From Thiomicrorhabdus cannonii (lineage in GTDB: Bacteria > Pseudomonadota > Gammaproteobacteria > Thiomicrospirales > Thiomicrospiraceae), in assembly GCF_013391695.1 (NCBI RefSeq), contig NZ_JACBGH010000004.1:1-64000 (forward strand): a stretch of DNA of 64,000 bases, read 5' to 3'. Numbering within the stretch: position 1 is the stretch's first letter; each line of letters starts with the position of its first letter. A program made the translations under genes and the position numbers. The notes under the pieces were generated by a model. It was not told the origin of the DNA and searched no databases. It saw nothing but the letters and a program-made list of their open reading frames with translations. Positions 16,282 to 25,029 of the stretch are shown here, piece after piece.

Positions 16282-17170
16282 GCTCAAAATCGGGGTGGTC
16301 GGCATTCCCGGCAAATGGTCCACCGAGGTGCTTGCCGACGAGATCGAACAGCGCACCGGTTTCCGTCTGGTCATCGACATCGAACAGGTCGTCGCCGACC
16401 TCAGCAAACCCGAAGTGCTCTACCGGGGACAATGCCTGTGCAAGCTGGACGCGATTGTCATCAAGAAAATCTCCCAGACCTATAGCCCGGCGGTATTGGA
16501 CAGGCTGGAAATATTGCGTTTTGTGGAATGCTGCGGCGTCAGAATCTTCTCCAACCCGGCGGAAATCATGCGCCTGGTGGACCGCATGAGCTGCACCGTG
16601 TCGCTCGCCAAAGCAGGCATTCCGATGCCCGCCACCCTGATTACCGAAAACCACCAGGCCGCTTATGAGGCCGTGCAACGTTTTGGCGAAGCCATTCTCA
16701 AACCGCTTTTTTCCACCAAGGCGCGCGGCATGCAGGTGCTTTCCAGCACTCTGCCCGAAAAGAAACTCAAGGCGCTGCTGCAGGCCTACCGCCAGCAACA
16801 CGGTTTCTACTATGTACAGCAACGCCTCAAATTGCCGGGACAGGATATGGGCCTGATTTTCCTGGGCGGAGAATACCAGGGCGCCTATGCGCGCGTCGGC
16901 AACGGCGAAAGCTGGAACACCACCACTGAATCGGGCGGCAAATACGCCAAAGTCACCCCAAGTGACGACATCATCGCCCTGGCACACAAAGCGCAAGCCC
17001 AATTCAATTTAAGCTATACTACTGTGGATATTGCCGAAACCGAACAGGGCCCCGTCTGCTTTGAAGTCTCCGCATTCGGGGGATTCAAGGGCGCTCATGA
17101 AGGCTTGGGAACCAATATGGCGAGCCGCTATGCGGACTATGTGATTCAACAATTACTAGCCGGAAAATAA
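16274..17170 (+). CDS. ATP-grasp enzyme, GAK-system type
   Basis: 298 residues, RimK-like ATP-grasp architecture: an N-terminal preATP-grasp domain, the ATP-binding half from about residue 95 (RLVDRMSCTVSLAKAGIPMP, then GEAILKPLFSTKARGM), and a C-terminal metal-binding strand FEVSAFGGFKG. The usual Glu-x-Asn metal motif reads E264-V-S266, so Asn is replaced by Ser. Such enzymes ligate a carboxylate to an amine, often on a peptide. It overlaps the kinase-fusion gene by 8 bp and precedes the HprK-related gene by 2 bp. Family assignment is firm; membership of the GAK subgroup is from context. Confidence 0.82.
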   Translation: MTKLKIGVVGIPGKWSTEVLADEIEQRTGFRLVIDIEQVVADLSKPEVLYRGQCLCKLDAIVIKKISQTYSPAVLDRLEILRFVECCGVRIFSNPAEIMRLVDRMSCTVSLAKAGIPMPATLITENHQAAYEAVQRFGEAILKPLFSTKARGMQVLSSTLPEKKLKALLQAYRQQHGFYYVQQRLKLPGQDMGLIFLGGEYQGAYARVGNGESWNTTTESGGKYAKVTPSDDIIALAHKAQAQFNLSYTTVDIAETEQGPVCFEVSAFGGFKGAHEGLGTNMASRYADYVIQQLLAGK

Positions 17171-17172
17171 CT

Positions 17173-18321
17173 ATGTCACTGCTCAAACAGATGCTACTGC
17201 TGGAAAAAAGCATGGCCCTGCTGCCCTCGGCCATAGAGCTGAACCTGAGCGCCTATCCTTTGCGTATCTATACCAATTCCCCCGCTCTGATCAACTTTCT
17301 CAAAGACTATTTCAGAGGGTGGATCACCAAGGTCAACCGTGACGAACCCTGGCCGAAAGAGCAGAGCATCAAAATCTACCATTCCGACAGCCTCAACGAT
17401 CTGATTGATGAAGCCGCCTGGACCGACTGGCAGCGGGATGGCGGTAAAACGGGCCGCAAAGAGGCAATATTGGACAGCGTCCTGCCGCAACAGGCGGTGC
17501 GCCTGCTTTACAAATACAGAACCGGTCTGGTCTTTTTGCAACCCGCGCCGCAAGCCAGACCCGAAAATGCACAATACAGCCCGCTCGCTTTCGGCGAAAT
17601 CGAGGCGAACTTTAACCAGGTCATCAACTTTATCCTTACCCAGTACGCCAACCGCAATCTGCGCCATGATTGGCAGCTTATGCACGCCTCGGCAGTGCAG
17701 GTCCAGAATAAAGGCATTGCCTTTGCCGGCTTCTCCGGCGGCGGCAAATCGACGCTGATGCTGCAGCTGCTCGAACACGGCCAGCACTTTATCAGCAACG
17801 ATCGGGTTTTTATCAAACCCAATCCGGAAGGCCGTCTGCTGATGCGCGGTTTGCCCAAACAGCCGCGCGTCAATCCCGGCACGCTTGTCAATAACCGCCA
17901 TTTAATCAATTTGATCGGTGAGGAAGCCCGCCGCCACTACCTGGCGCTGCCGCAGGAAACGCTGCGCATCCTCGAACAAAAATACGACGTGCCGGTCAAT
18001 GCACTGTTTGGTGCGGATTGCTATGCGCCAGAAAGCCCGTTGCACGCCCTGTTTGTACTGAACTGGCAGCATGGCAACACCCAGCCGATCCGTATCAATC
18101 CAGTCGAGCTGTCGGAGCGTCCCGATCTGCTGCAAGCCATCATGAAATCTCCGGGGCCTTTGTATGCCGAACCGGGCATAGGCTTTTTGCCGAACGGTTA
18201 CCAGCCTCAACCGGAGCCTTATCTGAAGGCGCTGCATCGTTGCAAGGTGTTCGAGATTGTCGGGCGGGTGGATTTTGGCGCGGCAGAACACGCCATTCTC
18301 AAGCTGATTCCCGGCCTTTAA
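17173..18321 (+). CDS. HprK-related kinase B
   Basis: 382 residues. The core resembles the P-loop domain of HPr kinase/phosphorylase: a His in LMHASAV (H171), P-loop GFSGGGKST at 186-194, and FISNDRVFI placing an acidic residue as in HprK. The N-terminal 165 residues and the C-terminal extension differ from HprK proper, and no HPr gene is nearby, so it is not a sugar-PTS kinase. Together with the ATP-grasp and amphi-Trp genes it matches HprK-related kinase B of the GAK neighbourhood. The phosphorylation target is unknown. Its stop overlaps the end of the convergent deacetylase gene by 4 bp. Confidence 0.8.
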   Translation: MSLLKQMLLLEKSMALLPSAIELNLSAYPLRIYTNSPALINFLKDYFRGWITKVNRDEPWPKEQSIKIYHSDSLNDLIDEAAWTDWQRDGGKTGRKEAILDSVLPQQAVRLLYKYRTGLVFLQPAPQARPENAQYSPLAFGEIEANFNQVINFILTQYANRNLRHDWQLMHASAVQVQNKGIAFAGFSGGGKSTLMLQLLEHGQHFISNDRVFIKPNPEGRLLMRGLPKQPRVNPGTLVNNRHLINLIGEEARRHYLALPQETLRILEQKYDVPVNALFGADCYAPESPLHALFVLNWQHGNTQPIRINPVELSERPDLLQAIMKSPGPLYAEPGIGFLPNGYQPQPEPYLKALHRCKVFEIVGRVDFGAAEHAILKLIPGL

Positions 18322-19244
18322 TCCCCAAGTTCAAATAACGCCTTGATATGCTCGCGGGCGCTGAGGCTCAAGGCGGTCAGATCATAACCGCCCTCCAAAA
18401 CCGACAGGATTCTGCCCTGTGCATGGCGTTCGGCAATGGCAACCAATTGTCGGGTAATCCAGCCATAATCACTCTCATGCAGGCGCAGATTGGCCAACGG
18501 GTCCATGGAATGGCCGTCAAAACCGGCGGAAACCAGAATGATTTGCGGCGCAAAAGCCTCCAAAGCGGGAAAGCCCTGCTCCGACCAGGCCTGTTGAAAA
18601 ACCTCGCTGTTACTGTATTTTTGCAGCGGAATCTTCACCATATTCGGCAGGTCGGATTCGGGATCGGTATAGGGATAGAATGGGAATTCAAAACTCGAAC
18701 CGAACCAGACGCGCGGTTCGCGGCGCACATAATCTTCCGTGCCGTTACCGTGATGCACGTCGAAATCGACAATCGCGATGCGCTCGTAACCATAGTGCTG
18801 CAACGCATAGGCCGCACCGATGGCAATGTTATTGAACAGACAGAACCCCATCGCCCGCTTGTATTCGGCGTGATGCCCCGGCGGTCGCACATTGCAGAAC
18901 ACCCGTTTGGCACGACCATGATGCAGCGCATCAATACCGTCCAATACCGCGCCGACCGCATGCCGCGCCGCCTCCAGACTGTGCGCACACAGATAAACGT
19001 CTTCGTCAAACCCGACAATGCCCTTTTCCGGCAAGGCGGCTTCGATAGACTGCAACAGGTCGGGATGATGCACCAGACAGAGTTCCTCGTCGCTGGCGGC
19101 ACGCGCCTCGGCGTGCATAAACCAATCGAACAGGCCGGCGCTGATGAGTTGGTCCTGAATGCGTCCCAAACGTTCGGCTCTTTCGGGATGATAAACACCA
19201 TTGTCATGCAAACGACACGCTGAATGCGTAATATAAAGATTCAT
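18318..19244 (-). CDS. Histone-deacetylase-family deacylase (class II type)
   Basis: 308 residues from ATG 19244, which has GGAG 9 bp upstream. Zn-dependent deacetylase motifs are complete: RPPGHHAEYKRAMGFCLFNN with the catalytic His pair, IVDFDVHHGNGTEDY with the Zn-binding Asp/His, and SAGFDGHSMDPLANL. Bacterial members act on acetyl-lysine, acetylpolyamines or similar amides. It is divergent from the Pat-like acetyltransferase with only 47 bp between start codons, so the two are likely coregulated as an acetylation/deacetylation pair. The substrate cannot be read from sequence. Confidence 0.9.
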   Translation of the reverse strand: MNLYITHSACRLHDNGVYHPERAERLGRIQDQLISAGLFDWFMHAEARAASDEELCLVHHPDLLQSIEAALPEKGIVGFDEDVYLCAHSLEAARHAVGAVLDGIDALHHGRAKRVFCNVRPPGHHAEYKRAMGFCLFNNIAIGAAYALQHYGYERIAIVDFDVHHGNGTEDYVRREPRVWFGSSFEFPFYPYTDPESDLPNMVKIPLQKYSNSEVFQQAWSEQGFPALEAFAPQIILVSAGFDGHSMDPLANLRLHESDYGWITRQLVAIAERHAQGRILSVLEGGYDLTALSLSAREHIKALFELGD

Positions 19245-19291
19245 TGCGTTTATCTCCGCTTCTCTAACGACCATCACAGGAGTTTCGAACC

Positions 19292-21994
19292 ATGGGGCCG
19301 CACTATCTATCCAAACTCTTCAATCCGGCCAGCATCGCCGTGTTCGGCGCCAGCGACCGGCCCGATTCCGTGGGTGCCAACGCGCTGCAGAATTTGCTGA
19401 AGGGCGGCTATCAAGGCCAACTCTACCCCATCAATCCTAAACACCGCAAAGTACAAAAGCAAGACTGCTATCCTACTCTGTGCGCTCTGCCCGAAGTGCC
19501 CGAACTCGCAATCATCGCCACGCCCGCCGCCACCATTCCAGCGATTATCCAGGCTTGCGGCCAAAGAGGCGTGGCCAACGCGATTATCCTCTCCGCCGGT
19601 TTTGAAGACGAAAACGGCAAACGCATCCAACAGCAGATGACCGCCAGCGCCCACGCTTACGGCATGCGCCTGCTCGGCCCCAACTCGCTAGGCATTTTGC
19701 GTCCCAAAATCGGACTCAACGCCACCTTCAGCAAAAATCAGGCGCGTCCCGGCCATCTCGCATTGATCTCGCAGTCAGGCGCACTGTGCACCGCCGTACT
19801 CGACTGGGCGGAAGCCAACGATGTCGGCTTCTCGCTGGTCGTGTCCAGCGGTGACGCCGCCGATCTCGATTTCGGCGAAATCCTCGATTTTCTCGCCACC
19901 GACAACCAGACCCACAGCATTCTGCTCTATATCGAAGGCATTGCCGATGCACGCCGCTTTATGAGCGGGCTGAAAACCGCCGCACGCATGAAGCCGGTCA
20001 TACTGCTTAAATCCGGGCGTTTGCCTGCGGGCAGCCGCGCCGCGCTATCGCACAGCGGCGCGCTGATCGGTTCCGACGATGTCTTCAACAGCGCCATCGA
20101 ACGCGCCGGCGCCATCCGCGCCTTCACCATTTTCCAGCTGTTCGCAGCAGCCAAAACGCTTTCCAACGGCATCCATCTCAAAAGCAACCGCCTGGCCATT
20201 GTCACCAACGGCGGCGGGCCGGGCGTAATGGCCACCGACCGCGCCGCCGAACTCGGCATCGAACTGCCGCAGCCGACGCCGCAAACTCTTGAGAAACTGA
20301 ACGCGACCCTGCCCAAACACTGGTCGCACGGCAATCCGGTCGATGTGCTCGGCGATGCCTCTTCCGAGCGCTATCTGAGCGCTGTTGAAGCCTGCCAGAA
20401 CGACCCGCAGTTCGATGCGATTCTGGTGCTGCTCACGCCGCAGGCCATGACCCATCCGTTAACAGTGGCGCAGGCGCTGGCCGATTTTGTGCAAAACACG
20501 CCGCACTGCAAACCTATTTTCACCGCCTGGCTCGGCGAGAGCCTGGTGGCCAAGGCACGCGCCTATTTCAGCGCCCATAAAATACCCACCTTCCATACGC
20601 CCGAAGCGGCGGTGGAAGCCTTTGCCTTCCTGTCGGCCTATCATCAAAACCAGCAGCTGTTGATGCAGGTGCCCGCCACCGGCGAGCAACCCTGCATTCA
20701 AGCGGATATTGCAGGCGCACGCACGCTGATTCAAAGTGCCATCGGCGAACAGCGTGCGTTTTTAAGCAGCACCGAAACGCGGGCGGTACTGCACGCCTTT
20801 GGCATCCCCATCACCCCGTCCATTGAAGCCAGCAACGCCCAGCAGGCCATGGTGGCGGCCGAATCGCTCGGCTTTCCGGTCAGCATCAAAATCAACTCGC
20901 CCAACCTCACCCACAAGTCGGACGTCGGCGGCGTGCGCCTTAACCTCAACAGCGTGCAGGAGGTCCGCCAGGCGTTCACCCAGATGGTCGGCCATGTCCA
21001 GCAGATACAGCCGGAGGCCAAAATTCTCGGCGTCACCGTCGAACCCATGTACCACGCCCCTTTTGCGCGCGAACTGCTGGTGGGCGTGGCGCGTGACCCG
21101 GTCTTCGGCCCGGCGATCACCTTCGGCAGCGGCGGAACCGAGGTAGAGGTGCTGCAAGACCGCAGTATCGCCCTGCCGCCACTGAACGATTTCATTGCAC
21201 GCCGCATGATCGCCCGCACCAAAGTCGCGAAGATGCTCGGTAATTTCCGCGGCCGCCCGGCGGTGAATGAAGATGCAATTGTCGAAGTGCTGCTGCGCAT
21301 TTCCGATATGGTGGCGCAACTGCCGGAGATTACCGAGCTTGACATCAACCCGCTGTTTGCCGACGAGCACGGCGTCATGGCGGTCGATGCACGTATCCGC
21401 GTGCAGATGCCCGACATTCGCGCCCTGCCCTATCAGCACATGGCCATCCACCCTTACCCGGCGGAATTGCGCAAGCAAGTACAGACCAAAACCGGCTTGG
21501 CGATCACCATCCGTCCGATCCGCCCGGAAGACGCCAAGATGGAGATGGATTTCATTGCCAACCTGTCGGAGCGCAGCCGTTATCTGCGTTTTATGAACCA
21601 TCTGCAAACCCTCACGCCGCAGATGCTGTCGCGCTTCACGCAGATCGACTACGACCGCGAAATGGCGTTTATCGCCACCACCGAGGATGCCAACCAGCAG
21701 ACCATTGAAATCGCGGTGACGCGCTACACCACCAACCCCGACGGTGTCTCCTGCGAAATGGCGATTGTGGTGCGCGACGACTACCAGCATCAGGGCGTGG
21801 CGGCTTTGCTGCTGCAAAGCCTGATCAGCCATGCCAAATCCAAGGGGTTAAGACGCATGGAGGGCGAGGTGCTCAGTGAGAATGTGGAAATGCTGAGTCT
21901 GGCGAGAAGCTTCGGCTTCAAGCTGACGCCTTTGGAGGATGATCCGCAGATCACCGCCATCAGCCTGCCGCTCATTCCGAGTCACCCGGGTTAA
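19292..21994 (+). CDS. Pat/PatZ-like protein: acyl-CoA synthetase (NDP-forming) domains fused to GNAT acetyltransferase
   Basis: 900 residues, the length of Pat. Order: CoA-binding domain (SIAVFGASDRPDSVGANAL), succinyl-CoA-ligase-like domain with SHSGALIGSD, an ATP-grasp domain from about residue 475 (FGIPITPSIEA to TELDINPLFA), and a C-terminal GNAT domain from about 735 (ITIRPIRPEDAKMEMDFI, with a QHQGVAALLL acetyl-CoA loop). Pat acetylates lysines on acetyl-CoA synthetase and other proteins. The His of SHSGAL, the residue phosphorylated in active ADP-forming synthetases, is present, so loss of synthetase activity cannot be assumed. RBS AGGAG precedes the ATG. Confidence 0.9.
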   Translation: MGPHYLSKLFNPASIAVFGASDRPDSVGANALQNLLKGGYQGQLYPINPKHRKVQKQDCYPTLCALPEVPELAIIATPAATIPAIIQACGQRGVANAIILSAGFEDENGKRIQQQMTASAHAYGMRLLGPNSLGILRPKIGLNATFSKNQARPGHLALISQSGALCTAVLDWAEANDVGFSLVVSSGDAADLDFGEILDFLATDNQTHSILLYIEGIADARRFMSGLKTAARMKPVILLKSGRLPAGSRAALSHSGALIGSDDVFNSAIERAGAIRAFTIFQLFAAAKTLSNGIHLKSNRLAIVTNGGGPGVMATDRAAELGIELPQPTPQTLEKLNATLPKHWSHGNPVDVLGDASSERYLSAVEACQNDPQFDAILVLLTPQAMTHPLTVAQALADFVQNTPHCKPIFTAWLGESLVAKARAYFSAHKIPTFHTPEAAVEAFAFLSAYHQNQQLLMQVPATGEQPCIQADIAGARTLIQSAIGEQRAFLSSTETRAVLHAFGIPITPSIEASNAQQAMVAAESLGFPVSIKINSPNLTHKSDVGGVRLNLNSVQEVRQAFTQMVGHVQQIQPEAKILGVTVEPMYHAPFARELLVGVARDPVFGPAITFGSGGTEVEVLQDRSIALPPLNDFIARRMIARTKVAKMLGNFRGRPAVNEDAIVEVLLRISDMVAQLPEITELDINPLFADEHGVMAVDARIRVQMPDIRALPYQHMAIHPYPAELRKQVQTKTGLAITIRPIRPEDAKMEMDFIANLSERSRYLRFMNHLQTLTPQMLSRFTQIDYDREMAFIATTEDANQQTIEIAVTRYTTNPDGVSCEMAIVVRDDYQHQGVAALLLQSLISHAKSKGLRRMEGEVLSENVEMLSLARSFGFKLTPLEDDPQITAISLPLIPSHPG

Positions 21995-22014
21995 TCTCAT
22001 TTGGCGGCCTGCAG

Positions 22015-22032
22015 ACCCGGCCTGTTGAGTTT
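22015..22032 (-). repeat. Dispersed 18-bp repeat, copy 6
   Basis: ACCCGGCCTGTTGAGTTT, exact consensus followed by more Ts, in the 50-bp gap between the convergent pat-like and hmuV genes. Confidence 0.9.
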
Positions 22033-22044
22033 TTTTGGCGGTTT

Positions 22045-22866
22045 TTAATGGGAATGACGCGCCGGGAAGATCAAGAGAGGTGTACTGCCGCTCGCCGGTA
22101 AAATGGCCACCTCAACATCCATTACCGTCAGCAGATTGGCTTGCGTCAACATGGCCTGGGTGTCGCCCTGCGCCATGACTTCACCCTGTTTGAGCAGCAG
22201 CACCTCGTCGGCCCACTGCGCCACCTGATTGAGGTCGTGCAAAATCATGACCACGCCGAGGCCTTTGGCGGCCAGCTGTTTGAGCAGACAGCCGATCTGC
22301 ACCTGATGCTTCAGATCCAGACCGTCCGACCACTCGTCCAGAAACAGCCACTTTCCGGCAAACGCCGCATCATTCTGCCAATCGTCCGGCCAGATCTGCG
22401 CCAACACGCGTGCCAGCTGCGCCCGCTTCTGCTCGCCGCCGGACAAGGTCAAAATATTGCGCTGCGCCAGCGCCTGCAAATCGCACAACTCCAGCAGCAC
22501 CTGCAAACGTGACTGCCGCTGTTCAAAACGGCCGCCGGCCACTTCCAGCCCCAATTCAATCAGCTGGGTCACGCTAAAGGAAAATGCCAGTTCCTGCTGC
22601 TGGGAGAGCACCGCGCGGCGTTGCGCCAGTTCGGCAAACGACCAATCCCGCAAAGCACGCTGCTGCAGACTGATCTGCCCCGCTTGCGGCGTCAACTCCT
22701 TGCTCAGGCAACGCAACAAGGTGGTTTTGCCCGCACCGTTCTGGCCGACGATTGCATGGATACATCCGCCGCTAAACTCGCCGCATACGCCTTTGAGCAG
22801 CGACTGGCCTTGCGCTTCAAAAACGACATGGTCAAAACGCAGTGTACTGGGAACGCGGCTCGTCAT
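22045..22866 (-). CDS. hmuV: Heme/iron ABC transporter ATP-binding protein, HmuV-like
   Basis: 273 residues from ATG 22866. Walker A GQNGAGKTT, signature LSGGEQKRAQLARVLAQI, Walker B WLFLDEWSDGLD and the switch His in MILHDLNQVAQ. The insertion of variable sequence between signature and Walker B (IWPDDWQNDAAFAGKW) is seen in HmuV. The Walker-B-adjacent DEWSDGLD replaces the usual DEPTSALD. It lies 2 bp downstream of the permease gene. No substrate-binding protein or TonB receptor is nearby, so heme as substrate is by family resemblance; siderophore or cobalamin are alternatives. Confidence 0.82.
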   Translation of the reverse strand: MTSRVPSTLRFDHVVFEAQGQSLLKGVCGEFSGGCIHAIVGQNGAGKTTLLRCLSKELTPQAGQISLQQRALRDWSFAELAQRRAVLSQQQELAFSFSVTQLIELGLEVAGGRFEQRQSRLQVLLELCDLQALAQRNILTLSGGEQKRAQLARVLAQIWPDDWQNDAAFAGKWLFLDEWSDGLDLKHQVQIGCLLKQLAAKGLGVVMILHDLNQVAQWADEVLLLKQGEVMAQGDTQAMLTQANLLTVMDVEVAILPASGSTPLLIFPARHSH

Positions 22867-22868
22867 CT

Positions 22869-23858
22869 TCACGCTCCGCGACGCTTCAGCAACAGGCTTA
22901 AAAAGAAAGGCCCGCCGATCAGCGCCATCAACAGACCGATCGGCAGTTCGGCCGGTGCCATCCAACTGCGTGCCAGCCAATCGGCCAAGACCAGCAACAG
23001 CGCGCCGCCCAAGGCGCTCAACGGAATCAGCTGGCGATGATCCGGCCCGAGCCACAGTCGCACCATATGCGGCACCATCAACCCCACAAAACCGATCACG
23101 CCGACCCACGCCACCGCCGAACCGACCAGCAACGCGCTTAAGCCCATGATCTGCCACTTCAACGGCTGCACCGCATAACCCATTTGCAGACAGGCCGCCT
23201 CGCCAAGCAACAGGGCGTTCATGGAACGCCGCAGCCACACCAGCCGCGCCATCACCAACAGCGCCGCACCGCCCAGCCACAAGACCGCCGTCCAGGACGC
23301 GGCGGAAAACGAGCCCATCATCCAGAACATCACCGAACGCAGCTGCGCATCGGTGGAAATCGTAATCAACAGGCCGGTCAAGGCACCGGCCACCGCATTC
23401 AGCGCCACCCCTGCCAACAACATCAGCGCCACATCGGTATGGCCGTTGCGCGTGGCAATCAGGTAGATCAGCAAGGTGGCGATGGCTGCGGCGACAAACG
23501 CCGCCAGACTCATCTGCCAACCGCTGACACTGCCCCACAAAAGTCCGCCCAACACAATCACCATGACCGCACCCAGCGCGGCGCTGCTGGAAACGCCTAT
23601 CAATCCCGGCTCGGCCAAAGGGTTGCGGAACAGCGCCTGCAAGGCCACGCCCGACACCGCCAAACCGGCACCGACCAGCGCCGTCATCAGCAGACGCGGC
23701 AGGCGGATTTCCCACAACACCAGACTCTGCTGGGCATTCAAACCCTGCCACCAATCGCTGATGCCAATCGCCAGACTGCCCGACTGCAGGCTCAAAAACA
23801 TCGCGGTCAGCAACGCCGCTGCCAGTAGCGTAAAGGGCACGCGCAAACGCCGCGTCAA
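22869..23858 (-). CDS. hmuU: FecCD-family ABC permease, HmuU-like
   Basis: 329 residues, about ten hydrophobic segments. Motifs of the BtuCD/FecCD/HmuU family are clear: EIRLPRLLMTALVGAGLAVSGVALQALFRNPLAEPGLIGVSSSA near the N-terminus (two stretches), and GVIGFVGLMVPHMVRLWLG, which holds the coupling region. It forms a type II importer with HmuV. Its ATG overlaps the stop of the YihY gene by 4 bp. The absent periplasmic binding protein must be elsewhere in the genome. Confidence 0.85.
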   Translation of the reverse strand: MTRRLRVPFTLLAAALLTAMFLSLQSGSLAIGISDWWQGLNAQQSLVLWEIRLPRLLMTALVGAGLAVSGVALQALFRNPLAEPGLIGVSSSAALGAVMVIVLGGLLWGSVSGWQMSLAAFVAAAIATLLIYLIATRNGHTDVALMLLAGVALNAVAGALTGLLITISTDAQLRSVMFWMMGSFSAASWTAVLWLGGAALLVMARLVWLRRSMNALLLGEAACLQMGYAVQPLKWQIMGLSALLVGSAVAWVGVIGFVGLMVPHMVRLWLGPDHRQLIPLSALGGALLLVLADWLARSWMAPAELPIGLLMALIGGPFFLSLLLKRRGA

Positions 23859-24736
23859 ACCGCAGCCCCCTGCTTTTTAGCCAGATAGCGCGGATTCAGC
23901 ACCGAGACGACCACCCCGTTCCATATCACCACAAACCACAGCACATAAAGCCACAGCAGAAACAGCGGCACTGCCGCAAACGCGCCGTAAATAAGGTTGT
24001 AGGACGGGAACCACTGCACGTAGAAACCGAAGCCGCTTTTGAGCAGTTCGAGCTGAATGGTCGCCATCAACCCGCCAATCAGAGCGGCTTTGCTGCTCAC
24101 CGGATGCGCCGGCACAAATTTATACAGTGCGGCAAAACCGAGTAATGAAAAGGCAAACGGCAAAATGCGCACGCCAAAGGTCAATTGCTCCAGAAACGGA
24201 AAGGCCTCGCTCAACAGCGGCAACGCCAGCAGATAGGAACTGGTCAGCAGACTCAGCCCCAGCAGAATCGGCCCGAGCAGACTCACCCCCAGATAGTGCA
24301 ACAGGCTCACCCACCAGCGACGACGACGTCCTTCAGGCCAAAGATCATTAAGTTTCTGATCCACTTTCCACAGCAACATCACCGTGGTGAACAGCATCAC
24401 CGCCAGCCCCGGCCCTTGCAAATTGACCGCCTGTTGCGAAAACGTCATCAAATAGGATTCGATAATCGGATGGGACGACGGCATCAGATTGTGCACCACC
24501 TGATCCATCACCAGCGCCTCGAAATCGGCAAACCACGGCGAAACCGAAAACAGACTGAGCATCACCGCCAGCATCGGCACAATCCCCAGCAGGGAGGTAT
24601 AGGCGAGAATGCCGACCGCATCGGTGCCCTGACGCTGCTGGAAACGCACAATCACGCGTTTCCAGAAAGTCCAGTGCCAAACCGGAGAGTCGCTCCATTC
24701 GCTCTGTGTGGGGGAAACCTGCGTCTCGTTTGTCAT
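23855..24736 (-). CDS. YihY/BrkB family inner-membrane protein
   Basis: 293 residues from ATG 24736 (AGAGG just upstream). About six hydrophobic helices; family motifs seen include GILAYTSLLGIVPMLAVML, LLWKVDQKLNDLW and YNLIYGAFAAVPLFLLWLYV. YihY/BrkB proteins were once annotated as RNase BN; their function is unknown. It heads an operon with hmuU and hmuV, linked by a 4-bp ATGA overlap, an unusual partner for a heme/iron importer. Confidence 0.88.
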   Translation of the reverse strand: MTNETQVSPTQSEWSDSPVWHWTFWKRVIVRFQQRQGTDAVGILAYTSLLGIVPMLAVMLSLFSVSPWFADFEALVMDQVVHNLMPSSHPIIESYLMTFSQQAVNLQGPGLAVMLFTTVMLLWKVDQKLNDLWPEGRRRRWWVSLLHYLGVSLLGPILLGLSLLTSSYLLALPLLSEAFPFLEQLTFGVRILPFAFSLLGFAALYKFVPAHPVSSKAALIGGLMATIQLELLKSGFGFYVQWFPSYNLIYGAFAAVPLFLLWLYVLWFVVIWNGVVVSVLNPRYLAKKQGAAV

Positions 24737-24960
24737 AGTCCTCTCTGCACAAAACCGGGTTGAAACATCGCGCCGCGACAACGGCAATCAAAGGGCAATC
24801 AAAGGGTATGAGTCGTGCCCATCGCGCTTTATAATACCCGATTGATGGCGGTTTCGCCCGGCAAGCAAACCGCGAATAGACTAGAATGTGGATTTTTTCC
24901 AAGCGGCGTGATGCCGGTTACGGCAAACCCTAAGTTTTCCGCAAAAAAAATCGTTTTCAA

Positions 24961-25008
24961 AAACTGAACAGGCCGGGTAAGAAGCCTCCTACCCGGCCTG
25001 TTGAGTTT
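24961..25008 (-). terminator. Inverted pair of the dispersed repeat, terminator after yajL
   Basis: AAACTGAACAGGCCGGGT (24961-24978) faces ACCCGGCCTGTTGAGTTT (24991-25008) with a 12-base loop, a stem of up to 18 bp with one mismatch. It has A-rich and T-rich flanks on both sides and lies 21 bp after the yajL stop. It can act as an intrinsic terminator in either direction. Confidence 0.85.
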
Positions 25009-25029
25009 TTAAAACCCGGTTTTGAGCAA

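Noticed and set aside
18590-23380. Further short matches to the dispersed repeat at about 18592, 19124, 23367, 42152, 55208 and 55930
   Set aside because: They match only 9-12 core bases, within the range expected from codon-level coincidence in G+C-rich genes; not counted as copies without a genome-wide test.
22867-23754. N-terminal extension that would fuse another frame of the permease region to HmuV
   Set aside because: The extension is low-complexity Gly/Arg/Ala sequence overlapping hmuU in a different frame; the normal HmuV start is at 22866.
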